Assembly: GCF_009617585.1 (NCBI RefSeq)
Contig: NZ_WIXI01000047.1
Span: forward strand, 248,001-312,000
DNA length: 64,000 nucleotides
Source of the DNA: Endobacterium cereale
Lineage (GTDB): Bacteria > Pseudomonadota > Alphaproteobacteria > Rhizobiales > Rhizobiaceae
Direction: 5' to 3'
Positions 8,412 through 17,319 of this stretch are shown piece by piece. Under the pieces are notes generated by a model. That model searched no databases. It worked only from the letters and a program-made list of their open reading frames with translations, and was not told the DNA's origin. The position numbers and the translations under genes were made by a program. Position 1 is the first letter of the stretch. Each line of letters starts with the position of its first letter.

Positions 8412-9713
8412 TCAGGCGCTGGTGACGCGCCAGATGACGTCGCCGACATCGTCGGCCATCAGCACCGCACCATCCTTCGCCAGTGCCACACCAACCGGGC
8501 GTCCATAGGAATGTTTTTCGTCGGGCGACAGGAAATCGGACAGGATTTCACGCGGTGGTCCGACCGGCCTGCCATTTTCGAAAGCGACGAAGGCCAGCTT
8601 GTAGCCGGACAGCTTCGAGCGGTTCCAAGATCCGTGCTGGCCGATGGCCATGCCGGCCGGAAAGCCCGGCAGCGTTCCTTCGGGCAGCCAGCAGAGGCCG
8701 AGCGAGGCGGTGTGACCGCCCAGCGCATAATCGGGCTGCTCCGCCGAGGCCACCCTGGCGGCATCCTGCGGCACGCGGTCATCCACCACGCGGTTCCAGT
8801 AGCAATAGGGCCAGCCGTAAAAGCCGCCGTCGCGCACCGATGTCAGATAATCGGGCGGCGTTTCGTCACCCAGTCCGTCGCGCTCGTTGACCACGGTCCA
8901 GAGCATGCCGCCTTCAGGTTCCCAAGCCATCCCCACCGGATTGCGCAGACCACCGGCAAAGATGCGGGACTGGCCGGATGCGAGGTCGTATTCATGAATG
9001 CAGGCGCGGTTTTCTTCCACCGCCATGCCCTCATCGGCGATATTGGTGAGCGACCCGACGGCCACGTAAATTTTCGTGCTGTCCTTGCTGGCAATCAGAT
9101 TGCGGGTCCAGTGTCCACCGGGCACCAGATCCATCAGTTTTGTGGCAGGTGCCGTGATTTTGGTGGCACCCGCCGTATAGGGGTAGGCCAGAAGCGCATC
9201 GCTGGCGCCGACATAAAGCGTCTCGCCCACCAGCACGATGCCAAAGGGCTGGCGAACGTTCTCGATATAGGCAAAACTTTCCTCGGCCACACCGTCGCCA
9301 TCAGCATCGCGCAGCAGGGTCACACGGTTGGCGCTCTGGCCGGAAGCGCGGGCCCGCTGCATGGTCGCGGCCATGGCGTGGTCGAACAGGCTGCGCGGAT
9401 TTCCCTGCTCACCGATCGATTCAGCTACCAGCACATCGCCATTGGGAAGCACATGCATATTGCGCGGATGCACAAGCCCGCGTGCAAAGGCATTGACCTT
9501 CAGCCCAGCGGCGGCTGTGGGTTTGTGATCGCCTTCCCAACCTTTGGCGGTGGGCATTTTCAAGGTCGGGATCCGGCCCTGCGGCTTGGCCTGCGGAATG
9601 GCCGGCGTGACGCCGTATGCAGGTTCGCGTGCGCCATCGCCCGAATGACGAATGGTAACGGCGCATTGGCCGACAAGAGCAACAAAGCGTGCAAACAGAG
9701 AGGGTTCGGCCAT
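8412..9713 (-). CDS. PQQ-dependent sorbosone/glucose dehydrogenase-like beta-propeller protein
   Basis: This 433-residue protein belongs to the GSDH / L-sorbosone dehydrogenase family (six-bladed beta-propeller, PF07995 type). Recognisable features are FARGLVHPRNMHVLPNGDVLVAES, GLRNPVGMAWEP, NERDGLGDETPPDYL, QHGSWNRSKLSGYK and a C-terminal GRPVGVALAKDGAVLMADDVGDVIWRV split over several blades. The family oxidises aldoses or aldehydes with PQQ in the periplasm. The N-terminus (LFARFVALVGQCAVTI) may be a weak membrane anchor; no clean cleavable signal is seen. The start is the ATG at 9713 with GAGG upstream. Substrate is not determinable. Confidence 0.8.
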   Translation of the reverse strand: MAEPSLFARFVALVGQCAVTIRHSGDGAREPAYGVTPAIPQAKPQGRIPTLKMPTAKGWEGDHKPTAAAGLKVNAFARGLVHPRNMHVLPNGDVLVAESIGEQGNPRSLFDHAMAATMQRARASGQSANRVTLLRDADGDGVAEESFAYIENVRQPFGIVLVGETLYVGASDALLAYPYTAGATKITAPATKLMDLVPGGHWTRNLIASKDSTKIYVAVGSLTNIADEGMAVEENRACIHEYDLASGQSRIFAGGLRNPVGMAWEPEGGMLWTVVNERDGLGDETPPDYLTSVRDGGFYGWPYCYWNRVVDDRVPQDAARVASAEQPDYALGGHTASLGLCWLPEGTLPGFPAGMAIGQHGSWNRSKLSGYKLAFVAFENGRPVGPPREILSDFLSPDEKHSYGRPVGVALAKDGAVLMADDVGDVIWRVTSA

Positions 9714-9833
9714 GGGATTACCTCGTGAAAGAAGGGAAAACGCGGGTAGACCAAGAAGCTAGAGCCTTGGCGCGGCAGAACCAGAGAGTATCCGCAAAAT
9801 ATTGGCCGCGAAAGGACCGAGGTTTTTTCCTGT

Positions 9834-10222
9834 TCAATCGACAACCACTTCTTCCGGCGGCAACGGGTTCGGTCGCCGTTCTTCAGATAGTCCTGCATGA
9901 TTGCCGCGAGAGATAGCGGCGTCAATTGCTCCGACGTGGATACAAGCTCGTCGATCGGCCACCACCGAACTGGGTACCCCCTATGTTTTCATCGTCATCC
10001 AGCATGGAAGGCTCGAAACGGCTGGTGGTGACGATCCGGTATTCCTCGCGCGTGGAGATCCGCTGGTTACCCCAGTCGAAAGTGTGATGCCGCCGCCGGG
10101 CGTGATCCAGAACACATCGCCGTCCGGGCTTGTAATCCTAGGAGCAGTATCTGGTTGTTTTCCGAAAAAAGCAGGGCTCGGACTGCTCGCCTTTCGATGA
10201 CCTTGCGGACGATCTCGGCCAT
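9834..10222 (-). pseudogene. NUDIX hydrolase remnant: Nudix box deleted, several frameshifts
   Basis: Reading the minus strand from the ATG at 10222 gives MAEIVRKVIERRAVRALLF then SENNQILLL. After a frame change near 10138 the NUDIX strand SPDGDVFWITPGGGI appears. The sequence then jumps directly to HTFDWGNQRISTREEYRIV in another frame, skipping the ~40 residues that contain the catalytic Nudix box G-x5-E-x7-R-E-x2-E-E-x-G. A further shift gives RWWPIDELVSTSEQLTPLSL, and the end PLPPEEVVVD with its stop is read in yet another frame. The order of pieces is right for a full-length NUDIX protein, so this is a decayed gene rather than chance ORFs. Confidence 0.85.
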
Positions 10223-10296
10223 CACTTTCCCCTTGCCTGTGTTTTGATCGACTGTCGGGCGTCATAACACATCAATCTCGGCAAAACCCACGACAA

Positions 10297-10329
10297 GGCC
10301 CCGGTCGGGATGGAACACCGACCGGGGCC
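10297..10329 (-). terminator. Strong hairpin downstream of the chemoreceptor gene
   Basis: GGCCCCGGTCGG (10297-10308) pairs with CCGACCGGGGCC (10318-10329), a perfect 12-bp stem with a 9-base loop, 28 bp past the chemoreceptor stop. The T-run on the minus strand is weak (TTGTC). The core stem is the same as that at 8345-8373. Confidence 0.6.
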
Positions 10330-10357
10330 GTAATCTGACCGTCGGGGATCGTACCGG

Positions 10358-12787
10358 TCAGAAATCCGTCCATGTGGAATGGGTAGCTGCCGCAGATCCG
10401 CCGCCGAAGGCGCTGGCGACCTTGCGGCCCAATGCCTTGGCCGGCGACATAACCGGCTGGCTGTGTTCATTGGCGACCCGCAGTTCAGGCGCGACAGTCG
10501 CGCCGTTGCCGAGGTTGAACTGGCGGATCAGGCCGTTCAGGGCATCAGCCTCCCGCGCAAGGCCATGGCTGGCAGCGGTGGACTCTTCCACCATGGCGGC
10601 GTTCTGCTGGGTGCCCTGATCAATGCTGTTGACGGCCTTGTTGATCTCCTGAATGCCGGTGGATTGCTCGCGGGCGGCCTCGACGATGGCCGTCACGTTC
10701 TGGTTGATGTGATTGACCTCGCCAACGATGCTTTCCAGTGACTTGCCGGTTTCACCCACCAGTTCGACACCGTTCTGCACGTGTTCATTTGAGGTGGTGA
10801 TCAGTCCCTTGATCTCCTTGGCAGCGGTGGCCGAGCGCTGGGCCAATTCACGCACTTCCTGAGCGACGACGGCAAACCCCTTGCCGGCTTCACCGGCACG
10901 CGCAGCTTCCACACCTGCATTCAGGGCAAGCAAGTTGGTCTGGAAAGCGATCTCGTCGATGACACCGATGATGTTGGAAATCTCGCCAGACGAATGTTCA
11001 ATCTGCTGCATGGCAACGACCGCTTCACGGACGATCTGGCCGGCCTTTTCGGCTCCGAGGCGGGTGCGGTTGACAAGCACGCCTGCTTCTTCGGCACGCG
11101 CGGTACTGTCCTTCATCGTGGTGGCGATTTCCTCGAGTGCGGCTGCTGTTTCCTCGACGGAAGCCGCCTGCTGTTCGGTACGCTTGGCCAGATCGTCGGC
11201 AGCCGAGCGGATTTCTTTGGCGCCGCCTTCGATGGCATGGGCATTCGACTTCACGCTCTGCAACGCCTGCTGCAACTTCGTCAGCGAGTCGTTGAAGTTG
11301 ATCCGCAGGCCATCGAGATTGGCGACGAACGGCCGAGCAATGCGGTAGGCGACATCACCGTCTGACAGGCGCCGCAAACCTTCGGCCAGCGCATCGACTG
11401 CGTGCTGGATTTCGGCCGCATCGCGGGCCTTCTGGGCGTCGCGCTCCTGACGTTCGGTCTCGCTCATGTTGCGTTCCGCTTCCGCGGCGCGCTCCATACC
11501 CACCTTGGCGATGGCGTTTTCCTTGAACACTTCTACGGCACCGGCCATGTGGCCGATTTCATCAGCACGGCCACGACCGGGCACATCGACGGATGTGTCA
11601 TTGCCGGCAAGACGTCGCATGGTATCGGTCAGCATGGCGATGGGGTTGGCGATCGAGCGGGCCACGAGCCACATGCCCCCGATACCGGCCCCGGCGATCA
11701 ACAGCGCCACCAGCATCTGCAACTGCATGTCGTTGCCGTTACGGTTGGAAAGATCCTCGTCCAACGCGATGACTTCGGACATGGCAACACCACGCGGCAC
11801 ATCGATCACGACAGACCATGGCGTGGTGGTACGGCCGATGGTGATGGGTGCAAAAGCCTTGAAACTGTCCTTATCGACAATGACATCACTTTTGCCACCA
11901 CGGATGATGGAGAGATCACCGTCGCGGCCGGCATCGTTCATGGCATATTGCTTGCCGATGGTTTCCGGGCTGGAACTTGAGGCGACGACAAGGCCCTTGT
12001 AGCTGACGATCTCGACGCTGGCTTTGCCGCCATAGATGGACGACTTCACCTGCTCAGCCAGTTGCTGCACGAAGGTCAGATCGAAATCTGCACCGGCCAC
12101 GCCCTTGAACTTGCCATCGATGGTGATCGGCACCGACATGGTGGCCAGAAACACCTGTTTGCCCTGAACGATGTAGGGAAGCGGATCGAGAATGCTTTCG
12201 CCATTGCCGGATTGAGGGCCGATATACCAGCCACCCTTCATGACGCCATTGGGGTGCAGTTCGTGACTGTCGAACTCGACCAACTGCTGCAGGGCGATCT
12301 TGCCGGCGGCATCCCGTGTCCAATACGGCAGGAAACGGCCATTGGCATCGGAGGCGAATTGCCTGTTGTTGCGGAATTCGGCATCGCGTCCGTCGAGACC
12401 GTTCGGCTCCCAAGCGCTATAGGTGCCGTTGAAACGCGGGTTGCCGTCCAGCACGTTGAGCAGCATGGCGTTGAGCTGGGCGCGGCGCGCTTCAACCGGC
12501 GTGGAGGTCGGGCCGTTGGATGCGGCGACCTCGAAGGCGCGCGCCAGATTGCGGGCGGAATCCATGGCGCTGTCGAGTGACGAGCGGATCGTGCCGGCCT
12601 GGGTGGACGCGAGCGTGGCAAGGCTTGATCTGGTCTTTTCGACAAGAAGGTCATTCACCTTCTCGCCCACGAACTGTTGGGTATTGCTGGCGGAGACCAT
12701 GCTGTAGCCGACCAGCGAACCGGTGGCGCCGATAACGCAGAGGCCTGAAAGCAGGGCGATTTTCATCTGTATGGAACGGAATTGCAT
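10358..12787 (-). CDS. Methyl-accepting chemotaxis protein with dCache sensor
   Basis: This 809-residue inner-membrane chemoreceptor has TM1 at ~9-31 and a large periplasmic double-Cache domain at ~35-345 (NPRFNGTYSAWEPNGLDGRDAEFR, GVAGADFDLTFVQQL in parts). TM2 lies at ~355-378, a HAMP follows at ~378-430 and a second HAMP-like piece at ~465-520. The coiled-coil signalling domain runs from ~525 to 770 with the hairpin tip EIAFQTNLLALNAGVEAARAG. The C-terminus ends in TWTDF, which fits the x-[WFHY]-x2-[WFHY] pentapeptide that tethers CheR/CheB. Cache domains often bind amino or organic acids; the ligand is unknown. No che genes are adjacent. Confidence 0.93.
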   Translation of the reverse strand: MQFRSIQMKIALLSGLCVIGATGSLVGYSMVSASNTQQFVGEKVNDLLVEKTRSSLATLASTQAGTIRSSLDSAMDSARNLARAFEVAASNGPTSTPVEARRAQLNAMLLNVLDGNPRFNGTYSAWEPNGLDGRDAEFRNNRQFASDANGRFLPYWTRDAAGKIALQQLVEFDSHELHPNGVMKGGWYIGPQSGNGESILDPLPYIVQGKQVFLATMSVPITIDGKFKGVAGADFDLTFVQQLAEQVKSSIYGGKASVEIVSYKGLVVASSSSPETIGKQYAMNDAGRDGDLSIIRGGKSDVIVDKDSFKAFAPITIGRTTTPWSVVIDVPRGVAMSEVIALDEDLSNRNGNDMQLQMLVALLIAGAGIGGMWLVARSIANPIAMLTDTMRRLAGNDTSVDVPGRGRADEIGHMAGAVEVFKENAIAKVGMERAAEAERNMSETERQERDAQKARDAAEIQHAVDALAEGLRRLSDGDVAYRIARPFVANLDGLRINFNDSLTKLQQALQSVKSNAHAIEGGAKEIRSAADDLAKRTEQQAASVEETAAALEEIATTMKDSTARAEEAGVLVNRTRLGAEKAGQIVREAVVAMQQIEHSSGEISNIIGVIDEIAFQTNLLALNAGVEAARAGEAGKGFAVVAQEVRELAQRSATAAKEIKGLITTSNEHVQNGVELVGETGKSLESIVGEVNHINQNVTAIVEAAREQSTGIQEINKAVNSIDQGTQQNAAMVEESTAASHGLAREADALNGLIRQFNLGNGATVAPELRVANEHSQPVMSPAKALGRKVASAFGGGSAAATHSTWTDF

Positions 12788-13517
12788 GTGTTCCTCGCGG
12801 GGATGGGAGATGGCTCGGTCGTGGTCGAAAATTCGGGAATGGGGCGCCCTTCCCCAACCGCGTCATGCGGCTGAGGCTGCGTCTAACCCGGCCTCATGGC
12901 CGGCCGATGGAACGATGCTTGGGAGGATCGTTGAAGGAGAGGAAGGCCGTCGCAACCGTGCTGTCGCGCCGGCCTTCCCGCGCCGGGCGTGTCGTTACCG
13001 CAGTGTCTTGGGGGTCAGTGCAGTCAAAACGCGCTCCGTCGGTTCAAATTCGCGAACCACCAGCGCCCTTCATGAGGCCAGGTTCTTTACAGTCACATGT
13101 CATCTGCGACAGCCAAAGAGCTAGAATTAAATGATAAACGCAACCTTAATTGAAAATATTTCAACGCGACATACATTCATGTTCGCTTCAAAAAACAAAA
13201 CATTACTTGGATTATACTTTATCAATCATCGGTAAATTCTCGACCCGAACGACACCTACTCAGACGGGAAAAAACAAAACGGTGTGTCGCAGGTTTGAGA
13301 CAATGCTGCACGCAACTTGCGTGCAGCAATATATCCACACAACCACTACCTCAGACAGGCGCAGGCGCGTTACGCCGCAGCGCCCGACTAAAAAAATTAT
13401 GAAAATCGAAAAATAATCGAAGCGACTGCCGACCGTGGATACGGCCGGCGCGCCCGACGGCGAGCCGCCGCCGATTTTTCCGCCGGGTGAAATGCGATTC
13501 GCCGACCGCGTTGTCGA
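12788..13517. other. 730-bp intergenic region without a supported gene
   Basis: This stretch lies between lolD (ends 13518, minus) and the chemoreceptor (starts 12787, minus). The part from ~13120 to 13425 is clearly AT-rich compared with its neighbours and holds only short ORFs lacking ribosome-binding sites. It should contain the chemoreceptor promoter. The one striking structure is the 12-bp-arm palindrome at 13304-13328. Confidence 0.6.
13304..13328. repeat. Perfect 12-bp inverted repeat in AT-rich intergenic DNA
   Basis: TGCTGCACGCAA (13304-13315) and TTGCGTGCAGCA (13317-13328) are perfect reverse complements around a single C. No T-run follows on either strand, so it is not a simple terminator. 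It could be an operator or the stem of an RNA. Confidence 0.6.
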
Positions 13518-14201
13518 TCAGAAATCGACGATCTTGCCGCCTTCCAGCGTCACGCGCCGGTCCATACGGGCGGCGAGGTCGTGGTTGTGGGTAGCGATCA
13601 TCGCGGCAAGACCGGATTGGCGCACCAATGCCTGCAACGCGTCGAACACGTAGGATGCGGTTTCCGGGTCGAGGTTGCCGGTCGGCTCATCGGCAAGAAG
13701 CAGAAGTGGCGCATTGGCAACCGCGCGGGCAATCGCCACGCGCTGCTGCTCGCCACCCGACAGTTCGGCCGGACGGTGTTCGGCACGGTGGCCAATACGC
13801 ATGTAGTCAAGCAATGCAGCGGCCCGCTCTTTTGCTTCCTTTACCGGAAGACCGGCGATCAGCTGCGGCATCATGATGTTTTCGAGCGCGGTGAATTCCG
13901 GCAGAAGGTGGTGGAACTGGTAGACGAAGCCGATATCGCCGCGACGGATGGCCGTGCGGCGGTCGTCGGAAAGATTGCCGCAGGCTTCGCCATCGATATG
14001 GATCTCGCCCTCATCAGGGTGTTCCAGAAGGCCTGCGAGATGCAGCAGCGTCGACTTGCCGGTGCCAGACGGCGCGACGAGCGCGACGATCTCGCCCGAC
14101 TTCAGCGAAAAATCCGCCCCTTTGAGGATAGAGAGGACCGTATCGCCCTGCCCGTACTGCCTGCCGACGCCTGTGAGCTTCAGAATGGTTTTGGTTGCCA
14201 T
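13518..14201 (-). CDS. lolD: Lipoprotein-releasing ABC transporter ATPase LolD
   Basis: This 227-residue ATPase powers LolCDE, which extracts outer-membrane-destined lipoproteins from the inner membrane. It has Walker A APSGTGKST, signature LSGGEQQRVAIARA, Walker B LLLLADEPTGNLD and the H-loop ATHNHDLA. The chosen start is the ATG at 14201 (MATKTILKL), which gives the family length. An upstream in-frame start at 14264 would lie inside the permease gene. It follows the permease stop by 14 bp, with AGGAA overlapping that stop as ribosome-binding site. Confidence 0.9.
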   Translation of the reverse strand: MATKTILKLTGVGRQYGQGDTVLSILKGADFSLKSGEIVALVAPSGTGKSTLLHLAGLLEHPDEGEIHIDGEACGNLSDDRRTAIRRGDIGFVYQFHHLLPEFTALENIMMPQLIAGLPVKEAKERAAALLDYMRIGHRAEHRPAELSGGEQQRVAIARAVANAPLLLLADEPTGNLDPETASYVFDALQALVRQSGLAAMIATHNHDLAARMDRRVTLEGGKIVDF

Positions 14202-14215
14202 GGAGGTGTGCGTTC

Positions 14216-15523
14216 CTATTCGTAGCGCAGCGCCTGCACGGGATCGAGCCGGGAAGCTCGCCATGCCGGGAAGATGGTTGCAATGAAGGACAGCGTCAGC
14301 GCCATGACGACCACGGTGGTGGTTTCGCTAAACGTCATTTCGGCGGGCAGTTCGCTGAGGAAATAGAGTTCCGGGTTGAACAGGACGGTGCCGGAAAGCC
14401 AGGAGAAGAAGCTGCGGATCGATTCGATGTTCAGACAGACGACGACGCCCAGAAGAACACCCGCCGCCGTGCCGACAAAACCGATGGCCGCTCCCGTCAT
14501 GAAGAAGATGCGCATGATCGAGCCGGAGCTTGCCCCCATGGTGCGCAGGATGGCGATATCCGAGCCCTTGTCCTTCACCAGCATGATCAGGCCGGAAATG
14601 ATGTTCAGCGCCGCGACAAGCACGATCAGCGTCAGGATCATGAACATGACGTTGCGCTCCACCTGCAGGGCGGAAAAGAAGGTCTGGTTGCGCTGGCGCC
14701 AGTCGGTCAGAAAGATCTGGCGGTCGCCGGCGGCCATCTCGATCAGCGGCCGCATACCGTCGACGGCATCCGGGTGTTCGATGAACAGTTCGATCGACTG
14801 GACGATGCCATCCGCGTTGAAATAGGCCTGCGCCTCTTCGAGCGGCATGTAGACGATCGAGGCATCATATTCCGACATGCCGATCTCGAACGTGCCGGAA
14901 ATCGGGTAGGATTTGACGCGCGGACTGACGCCCATCGGCGTTACATCGCCTTCCGGCGCGACCAGCGTGATGCGGTCACCGGCAGAAAGGCCAAGCGACG
15001 CGGCAAGCCGCGAGCCGATCAGAACGCCATCACCCGAGGCAAAACCGACCATGTCGCCCTGCTTGATGTTGCCGGAGACTTCCTTCAGCTTTTCAAGGTC
15101 TTCGGCGCGCACGCCGCGCACCAGCGCGCCGGAACCACCGCCGGTATTGCCCTGCGCCAGCGTCTGGCCTTCGACCAACGGCAAAGCCATGGTGACGCCG
15201 GGAACGGCAGCAAATTTCGTGGTGAGATCGGCGTAATCATTAAGCGGGCGATCGACCGGCTGCACGATGATATGGCCGTTGATGCCGAGGATGCGCGAGA
15301 TCAGCTCGGTGCGAAAGCCGTTCATGACCGCCATGACGATGATCAGCGTCGCGACGCCGAGCATGATTCCGACAAAGGAAAAACCGGCAATGACGGAGAT
15401 GAAGGCTTCCTTGCGGCGCGAGCGCAGGTAACGCCAGGCGACCATGCGCTCAAACCCGGAAAACGGACCGGCGGATGGTGCTCCCTGCCGCGTGCCATCA
15501 CCTTCGCTCACGACCTTCGCCAT
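14216..15523 (-). CDS. lolC: Lipoprotein-releasing ABC permease LolC/LolE
   Basis: This 435-residue permease has the LolC/E layout: one TM near residues 35-60 (FISVIAGFSFVGIMLGVATLIIV), a ~230-residue periplasmic MacB-PCD-like domain, then three C-terminal TMs. It ends in the FtsX-type tail FPAWRASRLDPVQALRYE. Alphaproteobacteria commonly have a single LolF-type permease acting as a homodimer with LolD, and no second permease gene is present here. It is translated with lolD just downstream. proS lies upstream in the same direction. Confidence 0.88.
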   Translation of the reverse strand: MAKVVSEGDGTRQGAPSAGPFSGFERMVAWRYLRSRRKEAFISVIAGFSFVGIMLGVATLIIVMAVMNGFRTELISRILGINGHIIVQPVDRPLNDYADLTTKFAAVPGVTMALPLVEGQTLAQGNTGGGSGALVRGVRAEDLEKLKEVSGNIKQGDMVGFASGDGVLIGSRLAASLGLSAGDRITLVAPEGDVTPMGVSPRVKSYPISGTFEIGMSEYDASIVYMPLEEAQAYFNADGIVQSIELFIEHPDAVDGMRPLIEMAAGDRQIFLTDWRQRNQTFFSALQVERNVMFMILTLIVLVAALNIISGLIMLVKDKGSDIAILRTMGASSGSIMRIFFMTGAAIGFVGTAAGVLLGVVVCLNIESIRSFFSWLSGTVLFNPELYFLSELPAEMTFSETTTVVVMALTLSFIATIFPAWRASRLDPVQALRYE

Positions 15524-15570
15524 GTGTTCTCCTCGGTCACCGCGCGTCGGCGGTCAGTTTTATCATGGCG

Positions 15571-15600
15571 TTCGGGCGGCCTCGCGAGAGATCGCCCGAA
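15571..15600. other. Hairpin between proS and lolC
   Basis: TTCGGGCG (15571-15578) and CGCCCGAA (15593-15600) form an 8-bp stem with a 14-base loop, 29 bp past the proS stop. No T-run follows on the minus strand, so it is more likely a processing or pausing structure than a terminator, and read-through into lolC is plausible. Confidence 0.4.
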
Positions 15601-15629
15601 CGGTATTCTTTATCAGGCCCAACCTAAGC

Positions 15630-16955
15630 TTATTGGGCCGTCAGACGGTTCAGCGCGGCTTCCATGGTCATGGTTTCGCGCGCACCGGTCTTGCGGTCCT
15701 TGACCTCGACTTCGCCGGTCGCGGCCGAACGTGGGCCGACGATCAGCTGCACCGGCAAACCGATCAGATCGGCGGTGGCAAATTTGGTGCCGGCACGATC
15801 GTCCGTGTCGTCGTAGAGCACGTCCAAACCGGCATTTGTGAGGCCGGTATAAAGGCCATCGCAAACGCGGTCGCAGTTCTCGTCACCCGGCTTCATGGTG
15901 ATGAGCATGACATCGAACGGTGCGACCGAAGCCGGCCAGATGATTCCGTTCTCGTCATGCGAAGCTTCGATGATGGCGGGAACAAGGCGGGTCGGGCCGA
16001 TGCCGTAGGATCCCATGTGGACAAGGTGTTCCTTGCCATCCGGACCCTGAACCTTGGCGCCCATCGGCTCCGAATATTTTGTACCGAAATAGAAGATGTG
16101 GCCGACTTCGATACCACGAGCGGAAAGGCGGTCACCTTCCGGAATGGCGTCGAAAGCGGCTTCGTCGTGCATTTCCGAGGTGGCGGCGTAAACCGAAGTC
16201 CACTTGTCGAAGATCGACTGCATGGCAGCAACATCATCGAAATCGATATCGGCGGCCGGAATGTCGAAATTGGTGAAATCGCGGTGCGAGAAGACTTCAC
16301 TCTCGCCGGTTTCGGCCAGAATGATGAATTCGTGGCTGTGATTGCCGCCGATCGGGCCGGTATCGGCGCGCATCGGGATGGCGCGCAGGCCGAGACGATC
16401 AAACGTGCGCAGGTAAGCTGCGAACATCTTGTTATAGGAATGGATCGCGCTTTCTTTGGTCAGATCGAAGGAATACGCATCCTTCATCAGGAATTCGCGC
16501 GAACGCATGGTGCCGAAACGCGGACGGATTTCGTCGCGGAATTTCAGCTGGATATGGTAGAGGTTGAGCGGCAGGTTCTTGTAGGACTTGACTGCCGAAC
16601 GAAAGATGTCGGTGACCATTTCCTCGTTGGTCGGGCCGTAGAGCATCGGACGCTCCTGGCGGTCCGTGATGCGCAGCATTTCCTTGCCGTAATCCTCGTA
16701 ACGACCGCTTTCCTGCCACAGATCGGCCGACTGCAGGGTCGGCATCAGAAGCTCGATGGCGCCAGCGCGGTCCTGCTCTTCACGGATGATCTTGTTGACC
16801 TTGTCCATGACGCGCTTGCCGAGCGGCAGCCAGGAATAGATGCCCTGGCTCTGCTGGCGAACCATGCCCGACCGCAGCATCAGGCGGTGGGAGACGATTT
16901 CCGCTTCCTTGGGATTTTCCTTCAGAATGGGCAAAAAATAGCGGGACAGGCGCAT
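15630..16955 (-). CDS. proS: Prolyl-tRNA synthetase (short alphaproteobacterial form)
   Basis: This 441-residue class II synthetase charges tRNA-Pro. Visible are motif 2 (FRDEIRPRFGTMRSREFLMKD in part), GPTNEEMVTDIF, the motif 3 region GSYGIGPTRL and a C-terminal anticodon-binding domain. It lacks the ~180-residue editing insertion of the ~570-residue E. coli enzyme, as expected in this group. The start is the ATG at 16955 (MRLSRYFLPILKENPKEAE). The longer in-frame start at 17078 would add 41 atypical residues. Confidence 0.95.
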   Translation of the reverse strand: MRLSRYFLPILKENPKEAEIVSHRLMLRSGMVRQQSQGIYSWLPLGKRVMDKVNKIIREEQDRAGAIELLMPTLQSADLWQESGRYEDYGKEMLRITDRQERPMLYGPTNEEMVTDIFRSAVKSYKNLPLNLYHIQLKFRDEIRPRFGTMRSREFLMKDAYSFDLTKESAIHSYNKMFAAYLRTFDRLGLRAIPMRADTGPIGGNHSHEFIILAETGESEVFSHRDFTNFDIPAADIDFDDVAAMQSIFDKWTSVYAATSEMHDEAAFDAIPEGDRLSARGIEVGHIFYFGTKYSEPMGAKVQGPDGKEHLVHMGSYGIGPTRLVPAIIEASHDENGIIWPASVAPFDVMLITMKPGDENCDRVCDGLYTGLTNAGLDVLYDDTDDRAGTKFATADLIGLPVQLIVGPRSAATGEVEVKDRKTGARETMTMEAALNRLTAQ

Positions 16956-17049
16956 CGCGTTTTCCGATTTGCGGGCCGACACCGGAAAGGAATCGACCGT
17001 TAGTGGGCTGATATTGCGAGCGTTCATAGCCGGTTCGGCCGCACATGAA

Positions 17050-17070
17050 AACCCGGTTGGGCACCGGGTT
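17050..17070 (-). promoter_or_regulatory. Hairpin in the proS leader (possible attenuator)
   Basis: On the minus strand AACCCGGT pairs with ACCGGGTT around a 5-base loop and is followed by TTTC, ~95 bp before the proS start. It could be a weak intrinsic terminator in the leader, but the T-run is only three to four bases. Confidence 0.25.
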
Positions 17071-17319
17071 GAAAACATGTGAGCGAATGCTCAAGCCCCT
17101 GACGTTTGCAGCAGCCAAAACGTGCACCAAAGCGACGCAGTGCCGCCATAGGTAGGCAAAACATGGTTTTTTGAGGGACAAGGGGTGCGACATTTTTGTT
17201 CACAGGATTTTTTTGCCTGTGTGTAGCAAAAATGCAAAAATTGGGGTGACAAGATGTCTCATGTGGGCTAGCTTCGGCTTACAAAACGGGCAAGGAGATT
17301 AAATTCTTGCCTATTTCGC

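Noticed and set aside
9981..10265. 94-codon ORF between the dehydrogenase and the chemoreceptor
   Set aside because: Only its middle part is protein-like, and that part is one frame of the broken NUDIX gene.
13150..13416. 88-codon ORF in the AT-rich gap after lolD
   Set aside because: Basic, Thr/Arg-rich product without ribosome-binding site, running across a perfect palindrome; looks like chance.
17050..17070. Firm proS attenuator
   Set aside because: The leader hairpin has too short a T-run and no visible leader peptide; kept only as a low-confidence feature.
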